DNA of 64,000 nucleotides from Alkalibacterium pelagium (GCF_900109325.1 NZ_FNZU01000013.1:27356-91355), one strand, 5' to 3'; shown: positions 7,286 to 17,296, numbered from the stretch's first letter. A program made the numbers and translations. The notes: generated from the sequence alone by a model not told the origin.

Positions 7286-10096
7286 TTAGTCTTCTTCATC
7301 ATCTGTATCATTATCATCATCATCATTTTCGTCAGATGGCGGGGTGGCTTCAGAATTACCGTTGCCATTTCCGTTACCGTTAGATGATCCATTACCATTA
7401 CCGTTGCCATTGCCATTGCCGTTACCATTACCATTGGATGAGCCATTGCCATTTGATTCGTCAGTGTCATCCGAGGAGCCATTTCCATTGTCAGATCCAT
7501 TATTTCCGTTAGATGATCCGTTGCCGTTTCCATTGGAAGACTCATCTTCCTCGTCATCATCATCTTCAGGTTCCGGCTCAGGTTCTGGTTCAGGTGCTTC
7601 AGATGCCTCGTCGTCATTGGACTGGTCATCATCATCAGCATCGTCTTCAGTTTCTTCTTCCTCGTCATCGTCCTCGTCATCTTCTTCATCATCGTCGTCG
7701 GAAGATGATGCACGACCCCAGAATTCTTCCAGTTCTTCATCAGTAGCTCCGATAGCAAAGTCATAAACTGTTGTTCCAGGAACGTTATCTGATTTGAACA
7801 GCTCAGTATGTGTATTACCAGAGTAGTTGAATGTAGATCCGTCAGGGGCTTCAACTTCACCAGCTTTCATACCAGTATCTACAATGACAGAATCTTCAGT
7901 TACACCATCAGGTCGAGCATGGTTTTCACCCACACCAAGGATATCCGGATTAACTGCATGTACAGCGTTCATAATACGCGCCCACATGTCCCGGTTCCTT
8001 CTACTTGGATGCAGACCGAAGTCATCCCGCAATGAGAGTTCATTTGTCCCATATCCCATCCATGTACCGAAAGAAACACGGGGGGTGCTTCCAATATACC
8101 ACACATCGTTACGGTCTTGAGTAGTTCCAGTTTTTGATACCCAGTCAGATGAAAAATTCAACTGATCAATGGTTCCTTCAGCAGTTCCGTCTGTATGAAC
8201 ACCTCGTAGCATATCAGCTAATACGTAATTGGATGCAGGACTCCAGACTTCAGTTTGCTCAACTTCGTGCTCATAAATGACCTCACCTGCACTATTTTCT
8301 ATGCGTTCAATTAGGTAAGCATCAGCGTGCTGACCATTGTTTCCGATTGTTGAGAAAGCACTGGTCAATCCAACTGGGGAAGGTCCATCTGTTCCTCCAA
8401 TAGAAAAAGATGGCAGGTTAACTGTTTCAGTAGGAACATCCTCTTCAGTAATTCCCATGCGACGTATATATCCGGCAAGATCGACTTCTTCCTCCAGCAG
8501 TTCAGCATGTACTTTAAAAGCAGCAATATTTTTAGAATCTTCGAGAGATTCCCGGGCTGTAATCCATTCATTTGTAGTAGCCCCCACATTAGTCGGAGTA
8601 TAGTAATTCCATTCTCCTGTGGCAGGGTTCCAATCATTTCTTATTTCAACTTCTGTATCCGGTATGATCGTAGCGGGAGTAAGAAGGTTAGCATCAATAG
8701 CCGGTCCGTATACTGCAAGTGGCTTGATAGCCGAACCTGGAGTCCTTCTCATTTGGAAAGCATTGTTAAACTGGCTCAGTTCATAATCTCTTCCGCCAAT
8801 AAAGCCAATAATTCGTCCGGTTTCATTGTCGATTAGAGATCCGCCATATTGAACGGGAAGGGTAGTAGATTGAGTATTGCCATCATTATCTTCCCAAGTG
8901 TAAGTCTGTTCCGCTCCAAGCTGATCCTGATATTCTCTCACTGTTTCTTCCATTGCGTGGTGGACATCACGATCTATCGTGGTATGGATCTGATATCCTC
9001 CGTTACGAATTTCAGAACGAATCTGTTCTTCATATTCTCCTAAAAGGTCCGGATTTTCCTCCAGATCTTCATTAGTAATGCCGTCACGTTCAAGTGCCTG
9101 AATAACTAAAATACGACGAGCTTCAAATTCTCCTCGGTCATAGACATAAGACAAATCTTCGTAGTCTATTTCTTCACTATTCAGGAAGTCCTGTGTCAGA
9201 TCATATTCAACAGCTTCCTGGTATTCATCGTAAGTGATAAGGCCTTCACGGTGCATCCTGAACAATACTTCACGTTGTCTGCGCAGACCCAGCTCCTGAT
9301 CTTCCTTAATGGCACCCGTATTAGTATAAGGGCTGAAAATGTTCGGACGCTGAGGCAGACCAGCGATAAATGCAGCCTGAGGAAGCGTCACTTCTGAAGC
9401 GGGAACACCAAATATCCCTTGAGCGGCTTCTTCAACTCCAGCAATGTTCTGGCCTTTGTTGTTTCTACCGAATGGTGACACATTAAGATAAGCTTCCAGA
9501 ATTTCTTCTTTATCCATGTAATTCTCGATACGCATAGCAAGTAAGATTTCGTTAGCTTTACGTTCATGCGACACTTCGCCGCCAATGATCTGCTGTTTGA
9601 TCAGCTGCTGAGTAAGAGTGGATCCACCGGTAGAAGCACCAGATTCAGTCAAATCCTGAACAAGGGCACGGGCGACAGCTTTAGGCACGATTCCTTCGTG
9701 ATCGAAGAAATATTCATCTTCTGTGGCTATTATCGCATCTACCAGAAGAGGAGACATCTGTTCCAGTTCAACTGGCGTCCTCATTAGGTCCGCTCTCAGG
9801 TCGCTGATGACTTCTCCACCTGCATAATACATTGTAGAGGTTTCATTATAATCATAAATCTGCTGGACCATCACTTCATGGTCGGGAATATCATTTCCAT
9901 TGACCAGTGAAACGAAGTAACCGACAGCTGCTCCTGCTCCTAGAGACCCCCCTACAAGAAGGATGACAACTAACATAATAACGAGGGCCTTGACGACCCG
10001 ATAAAAAATATCAAAATAATAGACAACATTCTCGAAACGTGAGGGTTCATTCGTTTCTTCTGTCTGTCTTTGCTTCTTTTCTTCAGAACGCTTCAT
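7286..10096 (-). CDS. Class A penicillin-binding protein with acidic/Asn-Gly tail
   Basis: A 936-residue bifunctional peptidoglycan synthase. There is a short cytoplasmic N-terminus and a transmembrane anchor at about residues 33-61. The GT51 glycosyltransferase domain has ATEDEYFFDHEG (about 124-135) and GGSTLTQQLIKQQ. The transpeptidase domain has PGSAIKP (Ser455), the SKN-like motif EDSKN, and VSKTGTTQ. It resembles streptococcal PBP1b-type enzymes. The last 165 or so residues are low complexity: a Ser/Asp/Glu stretch, EPEPEPEP, then long Asn-Gly-Ser repeats, longer than usual. The frame opens 11 codons earlier, but ATG 10096 sits seven bases after AAAGGAG, so it is the start. Convergent with ccpA. 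Confidence 0.95.
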   Translation of the reverse strand: MKRSEEKKQRQTEETNEPSRFENVVYYFDIFYRVVKALVIMLVVILLVGGSLGAGAAVGYFVSLVNGNDIPDHEVMVQQIYDYNETSTMYYAGGEVISDLRADLMRTPVELEQMSPLLVDAIIATEDEYFFDHEGIVPKAVARALVQDLTESGASTGGSTLTQQLIKQQIIGGEVSHERKANEILLAMRIENYMDKEEILEAYLNVSPFGRNNKGQNIAGVEEAAQGIFGVPASEVTLPQAAFIAGLPQRPNIFSPYTNTGAIKEDQELGLRRQREVLFRMHREGLITYDEYQEAVEYDLTQDFLNSEEIDYEDLSYVYDRGEFEARRILVIQALERDGITNEDLEENPDLLGEYEEQIRSEIRNGGYQIHTTIDRDVHHAMEETVREYQDQLGAEQTYTWEDNDGNTQSTTLPVQYGGSLIDNETGRIIGFIGGRDYELSQFNNAFQMRRTPGSAIKPLAVYGPAIDANLLTPATIIPDTEVEIRNDWNPATGEWNYYTPTNVGATTNEWITARESLEDSKNIAAFKVHAELLEEEVDLAGYIRRMGITEEDVPTETVNLPSFSIGGTDGPSPVGLTSAFSTIGNNGQHADAYLIERIENSAGEVIYEHEVEQTEVWSPASNYVLADMLRGVHTDGTAEGTIDQLNFSSDWVSKTGTTQDRNDVWYIGSTPRVSFGTWMGYGTNELSLRDDFGLHPSRRNRDMWARIMNAVHAVNPDILGVGENHARPDGVTEDSVIVDTGMKAGEVEAPDGSTFNYSGNTHTELFKSDNVPGTTVYDFAIGATDEELEEFWGRASSSDDDDEEDDEDDDEEEETEDDADDDDQSNDDEASEAPEPEPEPEPEDDDDEEDESSNGNGNGSSNGNNGSDNGNGSSDDTDESNGNGSSNGNGNGNGNGNGNGNGSSNGNGNGNGNSEATPPSDENDDDDNDTDDEED

Positions 10097-10234
10097 TATG
10101 AACTCCTTTAAGTTTGATTTAATAGTCATGTAGCTTGTTATATTATAGCAAAATAAGGGGAGAAATAAAATAATTGCGGAGCTAAAGCAAATTAAAAAAG
10201 CCGGACTGTGACAGAATTGTTAAGTGCTTGCATG

Positions 10235-10279
10235 AAAAAATCCTTTACGAAAATAGGAATTAGTTTTCGTAAAGGATTG
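10235..10279 (-). terminator. Terminator of trhO
   Basis: Perfect 14-bp stem ATCCTTTACGAAAA/TTTTCGTAAAGGAT with a 10-nt loop, followed on the minus strand by a T run. Confidence 0.9.
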
Positions 10280-10283
10280 ATGG

Positions 10284-11249
10284 TCAGACTGTCTCAGGCA
10301 GTGTTTCTCCGATTTTTTCTAATCGCTCGGCTACTTCTTCTCTGCTGAGGTGATGCTCTTTAACATAACGGTTTTCTGATGAGACACGGCAGTCATGAGA
10401 ACAGCCTCTTAAATACTTGTGCTCATTCTCCTCTGAAGTGATGAACTGACGGTTGCAGAATGGATTTCCGCAGTTGACGTAACGTTCACATGGTGTGCCG
10501 TCAAACCAGTCTTTGGCTATGACTGTATGTTCCTTGCGGTTGATGTCCACACTGATTCGTCCATCGAAGACATACATTTTGCCATCCCATAGCTCACCTT
10601 GAGTTTCAGGATGAGTACCGTAATTATGAATCCCTCCATGAAGCTGAGCTACGTCTTCGAACCCCTCTTTAAGAAGCCAGCCACTCAGTTTTTCACAACG
10701 GACCCCACCAGTACAATAGGTAACGACGCGTTTGTCCATGAACTTCTCTTTGTTCTCCCTGATCCATTCCGGAAGTTCTCTGAAGGATCGAATATCAGGA
10801 CGTACAGCACCTCGGAAATGACCCAGATCGTACTCATAATCATTTCTTGCATCAAGAACAATTGTGTTTTCATCTTCGAGAGCTTCCCGGAATTCAGTCG
10901 GTTCAAGATACTGTCCAGTGATCTCGTTTGGATCAAGGTCATCTTCACCTAAACTTAGAGAAACGATTTCCGGACGGTAACGAACATGCATTTTCTTGAA
11001 TGCATGGCCCTCCGCAGGATCCATTTTAAAGAACAGGTCACTGAAGCGCTCGTCAGATTTTACAGCTTCCATATAAGCATCAGTCTGCTCGATCGTACCG
11101 GAGACAGTTCCGTTAATTCCTTCTTCCGAAACAAGAATACGCCCTTTTAGCCCGATATCTTTACATAAAGCAAGGTGCTCAGTTCTGAATTGTTCAGGGT
11201 TGTCTATTTTTACATATTTATAATATAGCAATACACGATAATCACTCAT
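10284..11249 (-). CDS. trhO: tRNA uridine(34) hydroxylase, rhodanese-like (TrhO/UPF0176)
   Basis: A 321-residue cytoplasmic protein of the YceA/UPF0176 family, which forms 5-hydroxyuridine at tRNA position 34. An N-terminal acylphosphatase-like domain (about 1-95, [15 protein letters not shown]) precedes a rhodanese domain (about 120-220). Its active loop is [15 protein letters not shown], with the catalytic Cys in CTGGVRC. The C-terminal region carries a Cys-rich segment ([16 protein letters not shown]) that probably binds metal. AGGAGGAAATTAG precedes ATG 11249. It stands alone between the PBP gene and the divergently placed P60 hydrolase. Length is normal for the family. Confidence 0.92.
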   Translation of the reverse strand: MSDYRVLLYYKYVKIDNPEQFRTEHLALCKDIGLKGRILVSEEGINGTVSGTIEQTDAYMEAVKSDERFSDLFFKMDPAEGHAFKKMHVRYRPEIVSLSLGEDDLDPNEITGQYLEPTEFREALEDENTIVLDARNDYEYDLGHFRGAVRPDIRSFRELPEWIRENKEKFMDKRVVTYCTGGVRCEKLSGWLLKEGFEDVAQLHGGIHNYGTHPETQGELWDGKMYVFDGRISVDINRKEHTVIAKDWFDGTPCERYVNCGNPFCNRQFITSEENEHKYLRGCSHDCRVSSENRYVKEHHLSREEVAERLEKIGETLPETV

Positions 11250-11491
11250 CTAATTTCCTCCTGTTGCTGGATATGATCTAGTCCATTCTCATGGAATCAC
11301 TAAAAAGTATAGTCGTTTCGCTTACAAAATGCAAGTAATCTCAAGCAGTAAAGCCATTTCGAGATGTAAAAGTGACATCTAAGTGTAATATAGTTGCAAT
11401 TTAATTATCTCGATATAATGGTATACTTTATCCAATAAATCAAACGCTGACATTTTAATAATGTGGAATTACACCAATGGAGGGGCTTTTG

Positions 11492-13147
11492 TTGATCAAG
11501 AAACTTATACTGTCAACTTTATCAAGTGCACTATTACTTAGTACATTTTCTGCTGTACCACTAGCATCAGCAGACGATTTCGACAATGCAATTGATGAAC
11601 ATAGATCGATCATAGAAGAGACCGACAATCAAGTACATAACCTTGAAGAAACTATCAGCTCTCTTCAGGAACAGGTACGCAGCGCAGAAGAAGAGTTAAA
11701 GGCTCTCGATCGTGATATCACTGCAAATGAAGACAAAATCAATGAAGTAGTTGAACGTCTGGAGGCAGCTCATGCCGAAATGAAACAGCTTCAGGACGAA
11801 ATTGCTGAGCTAGAAGGAATCATTGCAAAGCGAACTGAACAGCTTGAAAATCAGGCCAGAAAAATCCAGGTCGACGGACAGACGACCAGCTATATCGAAT
11901 TTATCATAGAGGCTGAGTCATTAACGGATATTATCGGTCGGGTAGATATTGTAACTAATCTTGTGTCATCAAACCGTAAACTGGTCAGAGCTCAGGTCAG
12001 AGACATGGAAGCAGTTGCCGAAAAGCAGGAACGAACTGAACAGACGATCGTTCAGCAGAATGCACTGGGCGCTGAACTTGAAGTTATCTCTCAGGACCTA
12101 GAACAACAGAGACTTGAAAAAGAAGTGCTCGTTGCACAGATTGCAGCAGAACGGGCAACAGCACAGTCAGATAGAGATCGGTATCTTTCACAAAGAGCTG
12201 AAGCAGAACAAGCTGTTTCACAACTGATTGTAGCACGCGAAGAAGCTGCACAGGCCGCTCGTGAAGCTGAAGAACAGAGACGAGCAGAAGCAGAACAGCG
12301 TGAACAGGAAGAAAGGGAAGCAGCAGCACGTGCTGAAGAGCAGGCAGCTGAAGAAGAGGCTCAAGTCTCATTATCATCTTCTCAAACTTCTGAGCCTGAA
12401 TCATCCAGCTCAGAAACTCCTGCACCATCTAATTCAGATAGAAACCAAGCATCTTCTGGAAATAACGGTGGATCTGCATCAAATACTGAATCATCCAGTA
12501 ACAATAATTCTGGAAACCAAGGCGATAGCAGTACTCCAAATAATTCCGGAAATACAGTTGGATCAAACAACAGCACTCCTGCAGAATCAGGAAACAATTC
12601 TGGGGGTAATTCCGGAAATGGAAACAACTCTGGAAATAATTCTGGTAACAACTCTGGTAATAACTCAGGCAGTAATTCAGGTAACAATGGTGGAGGAAAT
12701 GGATCAGGTGGAAGTTCGAACGAATCATCCAACAAGCCTGCACCAGCACCACAACCTGCACCGGCTCCGGCTCCAAGCGGAGGAACAAGCTGGGCAACCC
12801 TTCAGCCACATGCAACGAAACTGTTAGGTACGCCTTATCTGTATGGTGGAAGTACGGCAAGTGCACTTGACTGCTCCGGCTTTACTTCTCTTGTCTTCAG
12901 ACAAGTAGGGATCTCACTGCCACGTTCTGCAGCTGGACAGTATGCCTCTTCAAGAAAGATATCCAGAAGTGACGCGCAGCCTGGCGATCTGATTTTCTTC
13001 TCTGAAAATGGATCAACAGTTTCCCATGTAGGGATATATGTTGGCGGTGGACGCTTTATCGGTTCTCAGACCAGCACGGGTGTCGCGTATACCAGCGCTC
13101 ATACTGGCTACTGGGGTGCACGATTTGTAGGATACGGAAGATACTAA
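11492..13147 (+). CDS. Secreted NlpC/P60 peptidoglycan hydrolase (CwlO/P60-type)
   Basis: A 551-residue exported endopeptidase. The signal peptide (KKLILSTLSSALLLSTFSAV, cut near ASA-DD) is followed by a long coiled coil (about 30-260, PcsB/CwlO type). A Ser/Asn/Gly-rich linker (about 290-410) and a Pro-Ala stretch lead to an NlpC/P60 domain (about 430-551) with Cys461 in DCSGF and His512 in SHVGIYVGGG. It should cut stem peptides, probably D-Glu or D-iGln to the dibasic residue. The frame opens at ATG 11477, but that ATG overlaps the Shine-Dalgarno GGAGGGG. TTG 11492, six bases downstream of the SD, is more likely and starts directly at the signal peptide. Confidence 0.92.
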   Translation: MIKKLILSTLSSALLLSTFSAVPLASADDFDNAIDEHRSIIEETDNQVHNLEETISSLQEQVRSAEEELKALDRDITANEDKINEVVERLEAAHAEMKQLQDEIAELEGIIAKRTEQLENQARKIQVDGQTTSYIEFIIEAESLTDIIGRVDIVTNLVSSNRKLVRAQVRDMEAVAEKQERTEQTIVQQNALGAELEVISQDLEQQRLEKEVLVAQIAAERATAQSDRDRYLSQRAEAEQAVSQLIVAREEAAQAAREAEEQRRAEAEQREQEEREAAARAEEQAAEEEAQVSLSSSQTSEPESSSSETPAPSNSDRNQASSGNNGGSASNTESSSNNNSGNQGDSSTPNNSGNTVGSNNSTPAESGNNSGGNSGNGNNSGNNSGNNSGNNSGSNSGNNGGGNGSGGSSNESSNKPAPAPQPAPAPAPSGGTSWATLQPHATKLLGTPYLYGGSTASALDCSGFTSLVFRQVGISLPRSAAGQYASSRKISRSDAQPGDLIFFSENGSTVSHVGIYVGGGRFIGSQTSTGVAYTSAHTGYWGARFVGYGRY

Positions 13148-13159
13148 AATCAAATTAGG

Positions 13160-13193
13160 AAAGGACATGCCTGATCGGGCATGTCCTTTTTTA
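13160..13193 (+). terminator. Terminator of the P60 hydrolase gene
   Basis: Stem AAAGGACATGCC with GGGCATGTCCTTT and a T6 run, 14 bases after the stop. Confidence 0.9.
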
Positions 13194-13293
13194 AGTTTAG
13201 AGCCAGATTTTTTTCTCAAGTAGTGAACAAGCAGCTGATATCGATCCAAGTTTCAGCTCTCAATATACTCTATATTCTTTTATGGACGGGCAT

Positions 13294-13745
13294 TCTTTAG
13301 TTATTTGGTTAGGACAGACTGGAGTGGTGATGCTGACCCGAGTGTGTTCTAAGACGCGTCTTGCGACCAGGTGGGGTGGAGATTGTGCAATGAGTATGTT
13401 CCAAGACGCGTCTTGCGACCAGGTGGGGTGGAGATTGTGCAATGAGTGGGTTCCAAAATGGATCTTGCAACCAAGTGGGGTGGAGATTGTGCAATGAGTG
13501 TGTTCCAAGACGCATCTTGCGACCAAGTGGAGTGGAGATTGTGCAATGAGTGGGTTACAAGATGGATCTTGCAACCAAGTGGGGTGGAGATTGTGCAATG
13601 AGTGGGTTCCAAGACGCGCCTTGCAACCAAGTGGGGTGGAGATTGTGCAATGAGTGGGTTCCAAGACGCACCCTACGACCAAGTGAGGTGGCGATAAAAT
13701 GCGAGTTGGGTCCAAAACGCCTCTCATAACAAACTGAAGCGGACC
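13294..13745. repeat. Array 2: 52-bp tandem repeats with palindromic core
   Basis: The GTTCC-type core motif recurs at 13346, 13398, 13450, 13502, 13554, 13606, 13658 and 13710: eight units at exactly 52 bp with no insertion or deletion. The core reads GGTTCCAAGACG then CGTCTTGCGACC, a 24-bp imperfect palindrome whose central CAAGACGCGTCTTG is perfect in several units. The spacer reads AAGTGGGGTGGAGATTGTGC then AATGAGTG. A half unit (right half only) precedes unit 1 at about 13294-13345. The last unit is degenerate and ends ACAAACTGAA, as in array 3. The array lies between the convergent P60 and pepF genes, outside both terminators. Confidence 0.95.
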
Positions 13746-13832
13746 CAGGACTCTGTGTTTGTCTCAAGAGTCGAATCACACGTCACTCCTCAGCCTGCAA
13801 GCCTCCAACTCTCCAATTCATCATTTTACATA
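13746..13832. other. Intergenic spacer, nothing recognised
   Basis: Short stretch between array 2 and the pepF terminator; no reading frame, RNA gene or motif stands out. Confidence 0.4.
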
Positions 13833-13884
13833 AAAAAAGCAATGAGCGACCGCCGAAATACTAACGGTGACTCATTGCTTTTAC
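13833..13884 (-). terminator. Terminator of pepF
   Basis: AAAAGCAATGAG pairs with CTCATTGCTTTT around a 26-nt loop. The minus-strand transcript then meets T7. It lies 90 bases past the pepF stop and could also work weakly on the plus strand. Confidence 0.8.
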
Positions 13885-13973
13885 TACTCCCAGATTTTCA
13901 AATCCCAGAAGTCTTTCCTGATTTATACGCTAGACTACAGCCATTCTGACTTCAATAGAAATTGACCATTAAC

Positions 13974-15779
13974 TTAAATATAAGCATCTGTCAGTGTCAT
14001 GTACTCATCGATATCTGACAACACTTCATCGATTGCTGCCTGCCAGAAATCAGGTTGTGTCAGGTCGACGTTCAAGTGTTTTTCAGCCAGATCTTCAGTT
14101 GTCATGCTGGCAGTGTCTCTAAGCAGCTCACGGTAGTCATCTTCAAAGGCAGATTCCTGATTCTTCGCATGAGAATAGATCCCCAGGCTGAACAGGAAAC
14201 CGAATGTATACGGGAAGTTATAGAACGGCACACCAGTAATATGGAAATGCAGTTTACTTGCCCAGAACATTGGATGATACGTATCAAGCGAATGCTGGAA
14301 TGCTTCTTTTTGCGCATCTTCCATCAGCTGGCTCAGTTCCTTCTCGTCAAGAAGACCCCGTTGTCTCTGTTCATAAAAACGTGTTTCAAACAGATAGCGG
14401 CTATGGATATTCATGAACATGACAGCTGCACGTGAGATCTTACTGTCCAGAAGAGCAATTTTTTCTTCAATAGATTCAGCTGCATCGACTGTCGCACTTG
14501 AGATAACCATTTCACAGAATGTGGATGCAGTTTCAGCAACATTCATTGCATAACGACGGTTCAGATGAGGCAGATCTCTCATAACATGACTGTGATAGGC
14601 GTGGCCCAGTTCGTGAGCAAGTGTGGAAACATTGTTTGCAGAGCCGGAAAAAGTCATGAACACGCGGGATTCACCACTTTTAGGCAAGTTGGAACAGTAG
14701 GCACCAGGGCGTTTACCATCTCGATCTTCTGCTTCCACCCAGTTTTGTTCAAATGCAGTTTCAGCCAGTTCTTTCATCTCCTGACTGAAAGAAGCGAAGT
14801 GATCGACGACGAAAGACTGAGCTTCTTCAAATGAATAGGTTTTAGGCTCGATGTCACCTAAAGAAATAGGTGCAGTCACATCTGCCCAATTGAGCTTATC
14901 TTTGTCCATCAGTTTGGCTTTGCGATTAAGGAAGCCTACCACTTTAGGTTTGTTTTCGGTAATCGTATCCCACATCATATCCAAGGTGTCTTTCTTCAGA
15001 CGATTATATTCCAGTGCTGGATCCAGGAAATGGTCTTCACCTCTTAGTTCATAGGTCTGTAGTCGGAACCCAGCCAGATGGTTCAACGTATCGGCAAATA
15101 GCGGAGCTTTAGCGTGCCAGGTCAGTTCCCAGTTATCCAGCAGAGATTCACGGACAGCAGGATCCGGATCCCCCGATAATGTATTGGCTGCCTGACCGGC
15201 CGATAGTGTAGTCAGTTCACCATCTTTTTTAAACGGCACACGAATACTGTTCACCAGAGACTGATAGACGTTCCCAAAGCCTTCCAGACCATCGAGTGAC
15301 AGCTGCTGTATAATGCGTTCTTCTTTTTCAGATAAAAGTTTTTTACCTTTTTCACGCTTTTCATCTAAATTAAATGCACTTTGCTTAAGTTCCTCATGAG
15401 CAATCAGTTCATTCCATTGATCATCCGGAACAGCTTTCAGTTTTTTCATAAATAAAGTCTCTACATCGCTCATCTCACTACCGAGACGGCTGAGTTCATT
15501 AACGCGTTTGGCCGCTTTGGAATCATTCACGTTGGCAGAAAGGATGCCTCTAGAAAATGTTGATGCTTCTGATAAGTTGTCATAAGCAGTCTGACGTTTG
15601 TTTAGAAATTCAATCAGTTCAGTCATTTGAGCATTGGCCTGGTCAGCCGGCCAATCTCCGATCAGTTTTTTAGCTTCTGATATCGTGTCGCGGATGCCGC
15701 CAATAAACTGACTCAGTTCCTCAGAATCGCTTCCCCCTTTAAAAATTCGTTCCATATCCCAGTTCAATTGTGTTTGCAT
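13974..15779 (-). CDS. pepF: Oligoendopeptidase F
   Basis: A 601-residue cytoplasmic zinc metallopeptidase of family M3B that cuts peptides of roughly 7-17 residues. An all-helical N-terminal domain (about 1-180) leads to the M3 catalytic domain. The HELGH zinc motif lies in VSTLAHELGHAYHSH, and the third ligand and helper residues in NVAETASTFCEMV. Length matches PepF of lactic acid bacteria (about 600). GGGGGAGACTAT precedes ATG 15779. It is monocistronic, ending at the hairpin at 13833. Roles proposed in relatives include peptide nutrition and recycling of signal peptides. Confidence 0.96.
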   Translation of the reverse strand: MQTQLNWDMERIFKGGSDSEELSQFIGGIRDTISEAKKLIGDWPADQANAQMTELIEFLNKRQTAYDNLSEASTFSRGILSANVNDSKAAKRVNELSRLGSEMSDVETLFMKKLKAVPDDQWNELIAHEELKQSAFNLDEKREKGKKLLSEKEERIIQQLSLDGLEGFGNVYQSLVNSIRVPFKKDGELTTLSAGQAANTLSGDPDPAVRESLLDNWELTWHAKAPLFADTLNHLAGFRLQTYELRGEDHFLDPALEYNRLKKDTLDMMWDTITENKPKVVGFLNRKAKLMDKDKLNWADVTAPISLGDIEPKTYSFEEAQSFVVDHFASFSQEMKELAETAFEQNWVEAEDRDGKRPGAYCSNLPKSGESRVFMTFSGSANNVSTLAHELGHAYHSHVMRDLPHLNRRYAMNVAETASTFCEMVISSATVDAAESIEEKIALLDSKISRAAVMFMNIHSRYLFETRFYEQRQRGLLDEKELSQLMEDAQKEAFQHSLDTYHPMFWASKLHFHITGVPFYNFPYTFGFLFSLGIYSHAKNQESAFEDDYRELLRDTASMTTEDLAEKHLNVDLTQPDFWQAAIDEVLSDIDEYMTLTDAYI

Positions 15780-15884
15780 ATAGTCTCCCCCTTAGTTGAT
15801 TGGTATCATTGTATCGTTTTTTCCTTTCCATATAAAGGGACATCAGTTAGAATAATAGTATTGACTAATGAGGTGTGAAAAAAT

Positions 15885-16400
15885 ATGAGAAAAAAAGCAA
15901 GTACTGCAGATAATATCTATCTCCTTTCTGCCTTTGCTGTAATGGCTATTTTGTATTATAGTTCCTCGATGAGCTATCAGGAGCAGACGGTCCAGCCTCT
16001 TCTGAATCAATGGCTTGAAAATGAACCGTTCAGAGGACTGCTGGAGCGTGTGGCATTCATGTATGCAGGCAGTGAAGTAAGTATCGAAGCAAGTGGTTAT
16101 GTCGGATTCATAGAGTTTTTCCTTAGAAAAGGGGCCCATTTCATTTCCTATTTCTTTTTAGGCCTGTTCTGGTACTTAGGATTAAGAAATAGAGTGGACA
16201 ATCCGTACTTAACTGTACTGCTCGCTGTGATGCTGTCGATAGGCTATGCGTCATTTGATGAATTAAGACAGTCCTTTCATCCAAACCGGACAGCGTTGAT
16301 GGAAGATGTCATTTTGGATACTGCAGGAGCAGTGACAGGAATCATTTCCGGCCTGCTGTCGACTAAACCACGCAGAAGACGCTCGCGGGTCAAAGTTTAA
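15885..16400 (+). CDS. VanZ-like family membrane protein
   Basis: A 171-residue membrane protein with about four hydrophobic helices (near residues 10-25, 75-105, 108-125 and 140-158). The VanZ signature is present as FFLRKGAHFISYFFLG, then ASFDELRQSFHPNRTALMEDVILDTAG. The family is named after VanZ (low-level teicoplanin resistance), but most chromosomal members have no known job, and no van genes lie nearby. GAGGTGTGAAAAAAT precedes ATG 15885. It is divergent from pepF across 105 bp, with yebC 115 bp downstream on its own promoter. Confidence 0.88.
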   Translation: MRKKASTADNIYLLSAFAVMAILYYSSSMSYQEQTVQPLLNQWLENEPFRGLLERVAFMYAGSEVSIEASGYVGFIEFFLRKGAHFISYFFLGLFWYLGLRNRVDNPYLTVLLAVMLSIGYASFDELRQSFHPNRTALMEDVILDTAGAVTGIISGLLSTKPRRRRSRVKV

Positions 16401-16447
16401 TAGATTGAACCTAAAAAAGGCCACAATGAAAGCGTAACCTGACCGCC

Positions 16448-16475
16448 TTGAATGACGGAAGATTTTTGGTATAAT
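16448..16475 (+). promoter_or_regulatory. yebC promoter
   Basis: TTGAAT (16448-16453), a 16-bp spacer, TATAAT (16470-16475), 40 bases before the yebC ATG. Confidence 0.65.
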
Positions 16476-16515
16476 AACTAAGGACAAACACTAAGATCAG
16501 GAAAGAGGAAATAGA

Positions 16516-17241
16516 ATGGCAGGACATTCCAAGTGGAAAAATATTCAGCATCGTAAAGGTGCGCAAGATGCAAAAAAAGGAAAGATTTTCCAGAAATTGT
16601 CAAAAGAAATCTATCAGGCAGCAAAAGACGGCGGAACTGATCCCGATACGAATGCTGCACTTAGACTGGCCGTGGACAAAGCTAAGGCAAACAACATGCC
16701 TAACGACAACGTCGACCGCGCAATCAAGCGTGCTACTGATTCAGGTCAGGGAGCTGACTATAAAGAAGTGCTGTACGAAGGATATGGACCAAGCGGAATT
16801 GCTGTTCTGGTTTATGCCCTGACTGATAATCTTAACCGTTCGAGCACTAATATCCGAGTGGCTTTCGACCGTAATGGCGGGTCAATGGGAGAAAAAGGAA
16901 CGGTCAACTACATGTTCGACCGTAAAGGCTATATTGCGATCAGCCGAGAAAATCTCGATCTTGATGAAGACGATATGCTGATGCAGGTACTGGAAGCTGG
17001 CGGAGAAGATCTGGAAACGTCTGATGAAGTCTTTGAGATCTATACCGAAGCAACGGATTTTGCTAAGGTAAGGGATGCATTGAAAGAAGCAGGTTTTGAA
17101 CTGGATCAGTCGGAACTGACAATGATTCCACAGACAACTGTTCCTGTTCCTGAGGATAAAGTCAGTGTGTTTGAAAAACTGATCGATGCTCTTGAAGATG
17201 ATGATGACGTCAGCGACGTTTATCATAATGCAGACATTTAA
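16516..17241 (+). CDS. yebC: YebC/PmpR (TACO1) family protein
   Basis: A 241-residue cytoplasmic protein with the family's opening MAGHSKWKNIQHRKGAQDAKKG, and KANNMPNDNVDRAIKRATDSG at about 56-76. Domains II and III follow (YEGYGPSGIAVLVYALTDN, NGGSMGEKGTVNYMF). Once called transcriptional regulators, several family members are now linked to relief of ribosome stalling at proline-rich stretches. The efp gene, with a related job, lies 5.6 kb downstream. AAGAGGAAATAGA precedes ATG 16516. Length is typical. In many Lactobacillales yebC lies just upstream of comG, as here. Confidence 0.95.
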   Translation: MAGHSKWKNIQHRKGAQDAKKGKIFQKLSKEIYQAAKDGGTDPDTNAALRLAVDKAKANNMPNDNVDRAIKRATDSGQGADYKEVLYEGYGPSGIAVLVYALTDNLNRSSTNIRVAFDRNGGSMGEKGTVNYMFDRKGYIAISRENLDLDEDDMLMQVLEAGGEDLETSDEVFEIYTEATDFAKVRDALKEAGFELDQSELTMIPQTTVPVPEDKVSVFEKLIDALEDDDDVSDVYHNADI

Positions 17242-17252
17242 ATAAACACTCT

Positions 17253-17296
17253 TAATAGGCACTGGACAGAAAATTTGTCCAATGTCTATTTTTTTT
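17253..17296 (+). terminator. Terminator of yebC
   Basis: AATAGGCACTGGACA pairs with TGTCCAATGTCTATT (two G-T wobbles), followed by T8. It separates yebC from comG. Confidence 0.85.

Noticed and set aside
7344..7766. 140-codon plus-strand frame rich in Pro-Leu and poly-Ser
   Set aside because: It is the antisense of the PBP gene's Asn-Gly and Asp/Glu repeats; repeats without stops on one strand give long open frames on the other. No SD.
12261..12866. Several open frames on both strands over the P60 linker
   Set aside because: Shadows of the Asn/Ser/Gly repeat codons of the hydrolase gene; no ribosome-binding sites or recognisable domains.
13260..13727. 155-codon minus-strand protein with SWSQDAS-type repeats
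   Set aside because: Produced by array 2, whose unit is stop-free in all three minus frames; no SD, and the frame shifts relative to each unit.
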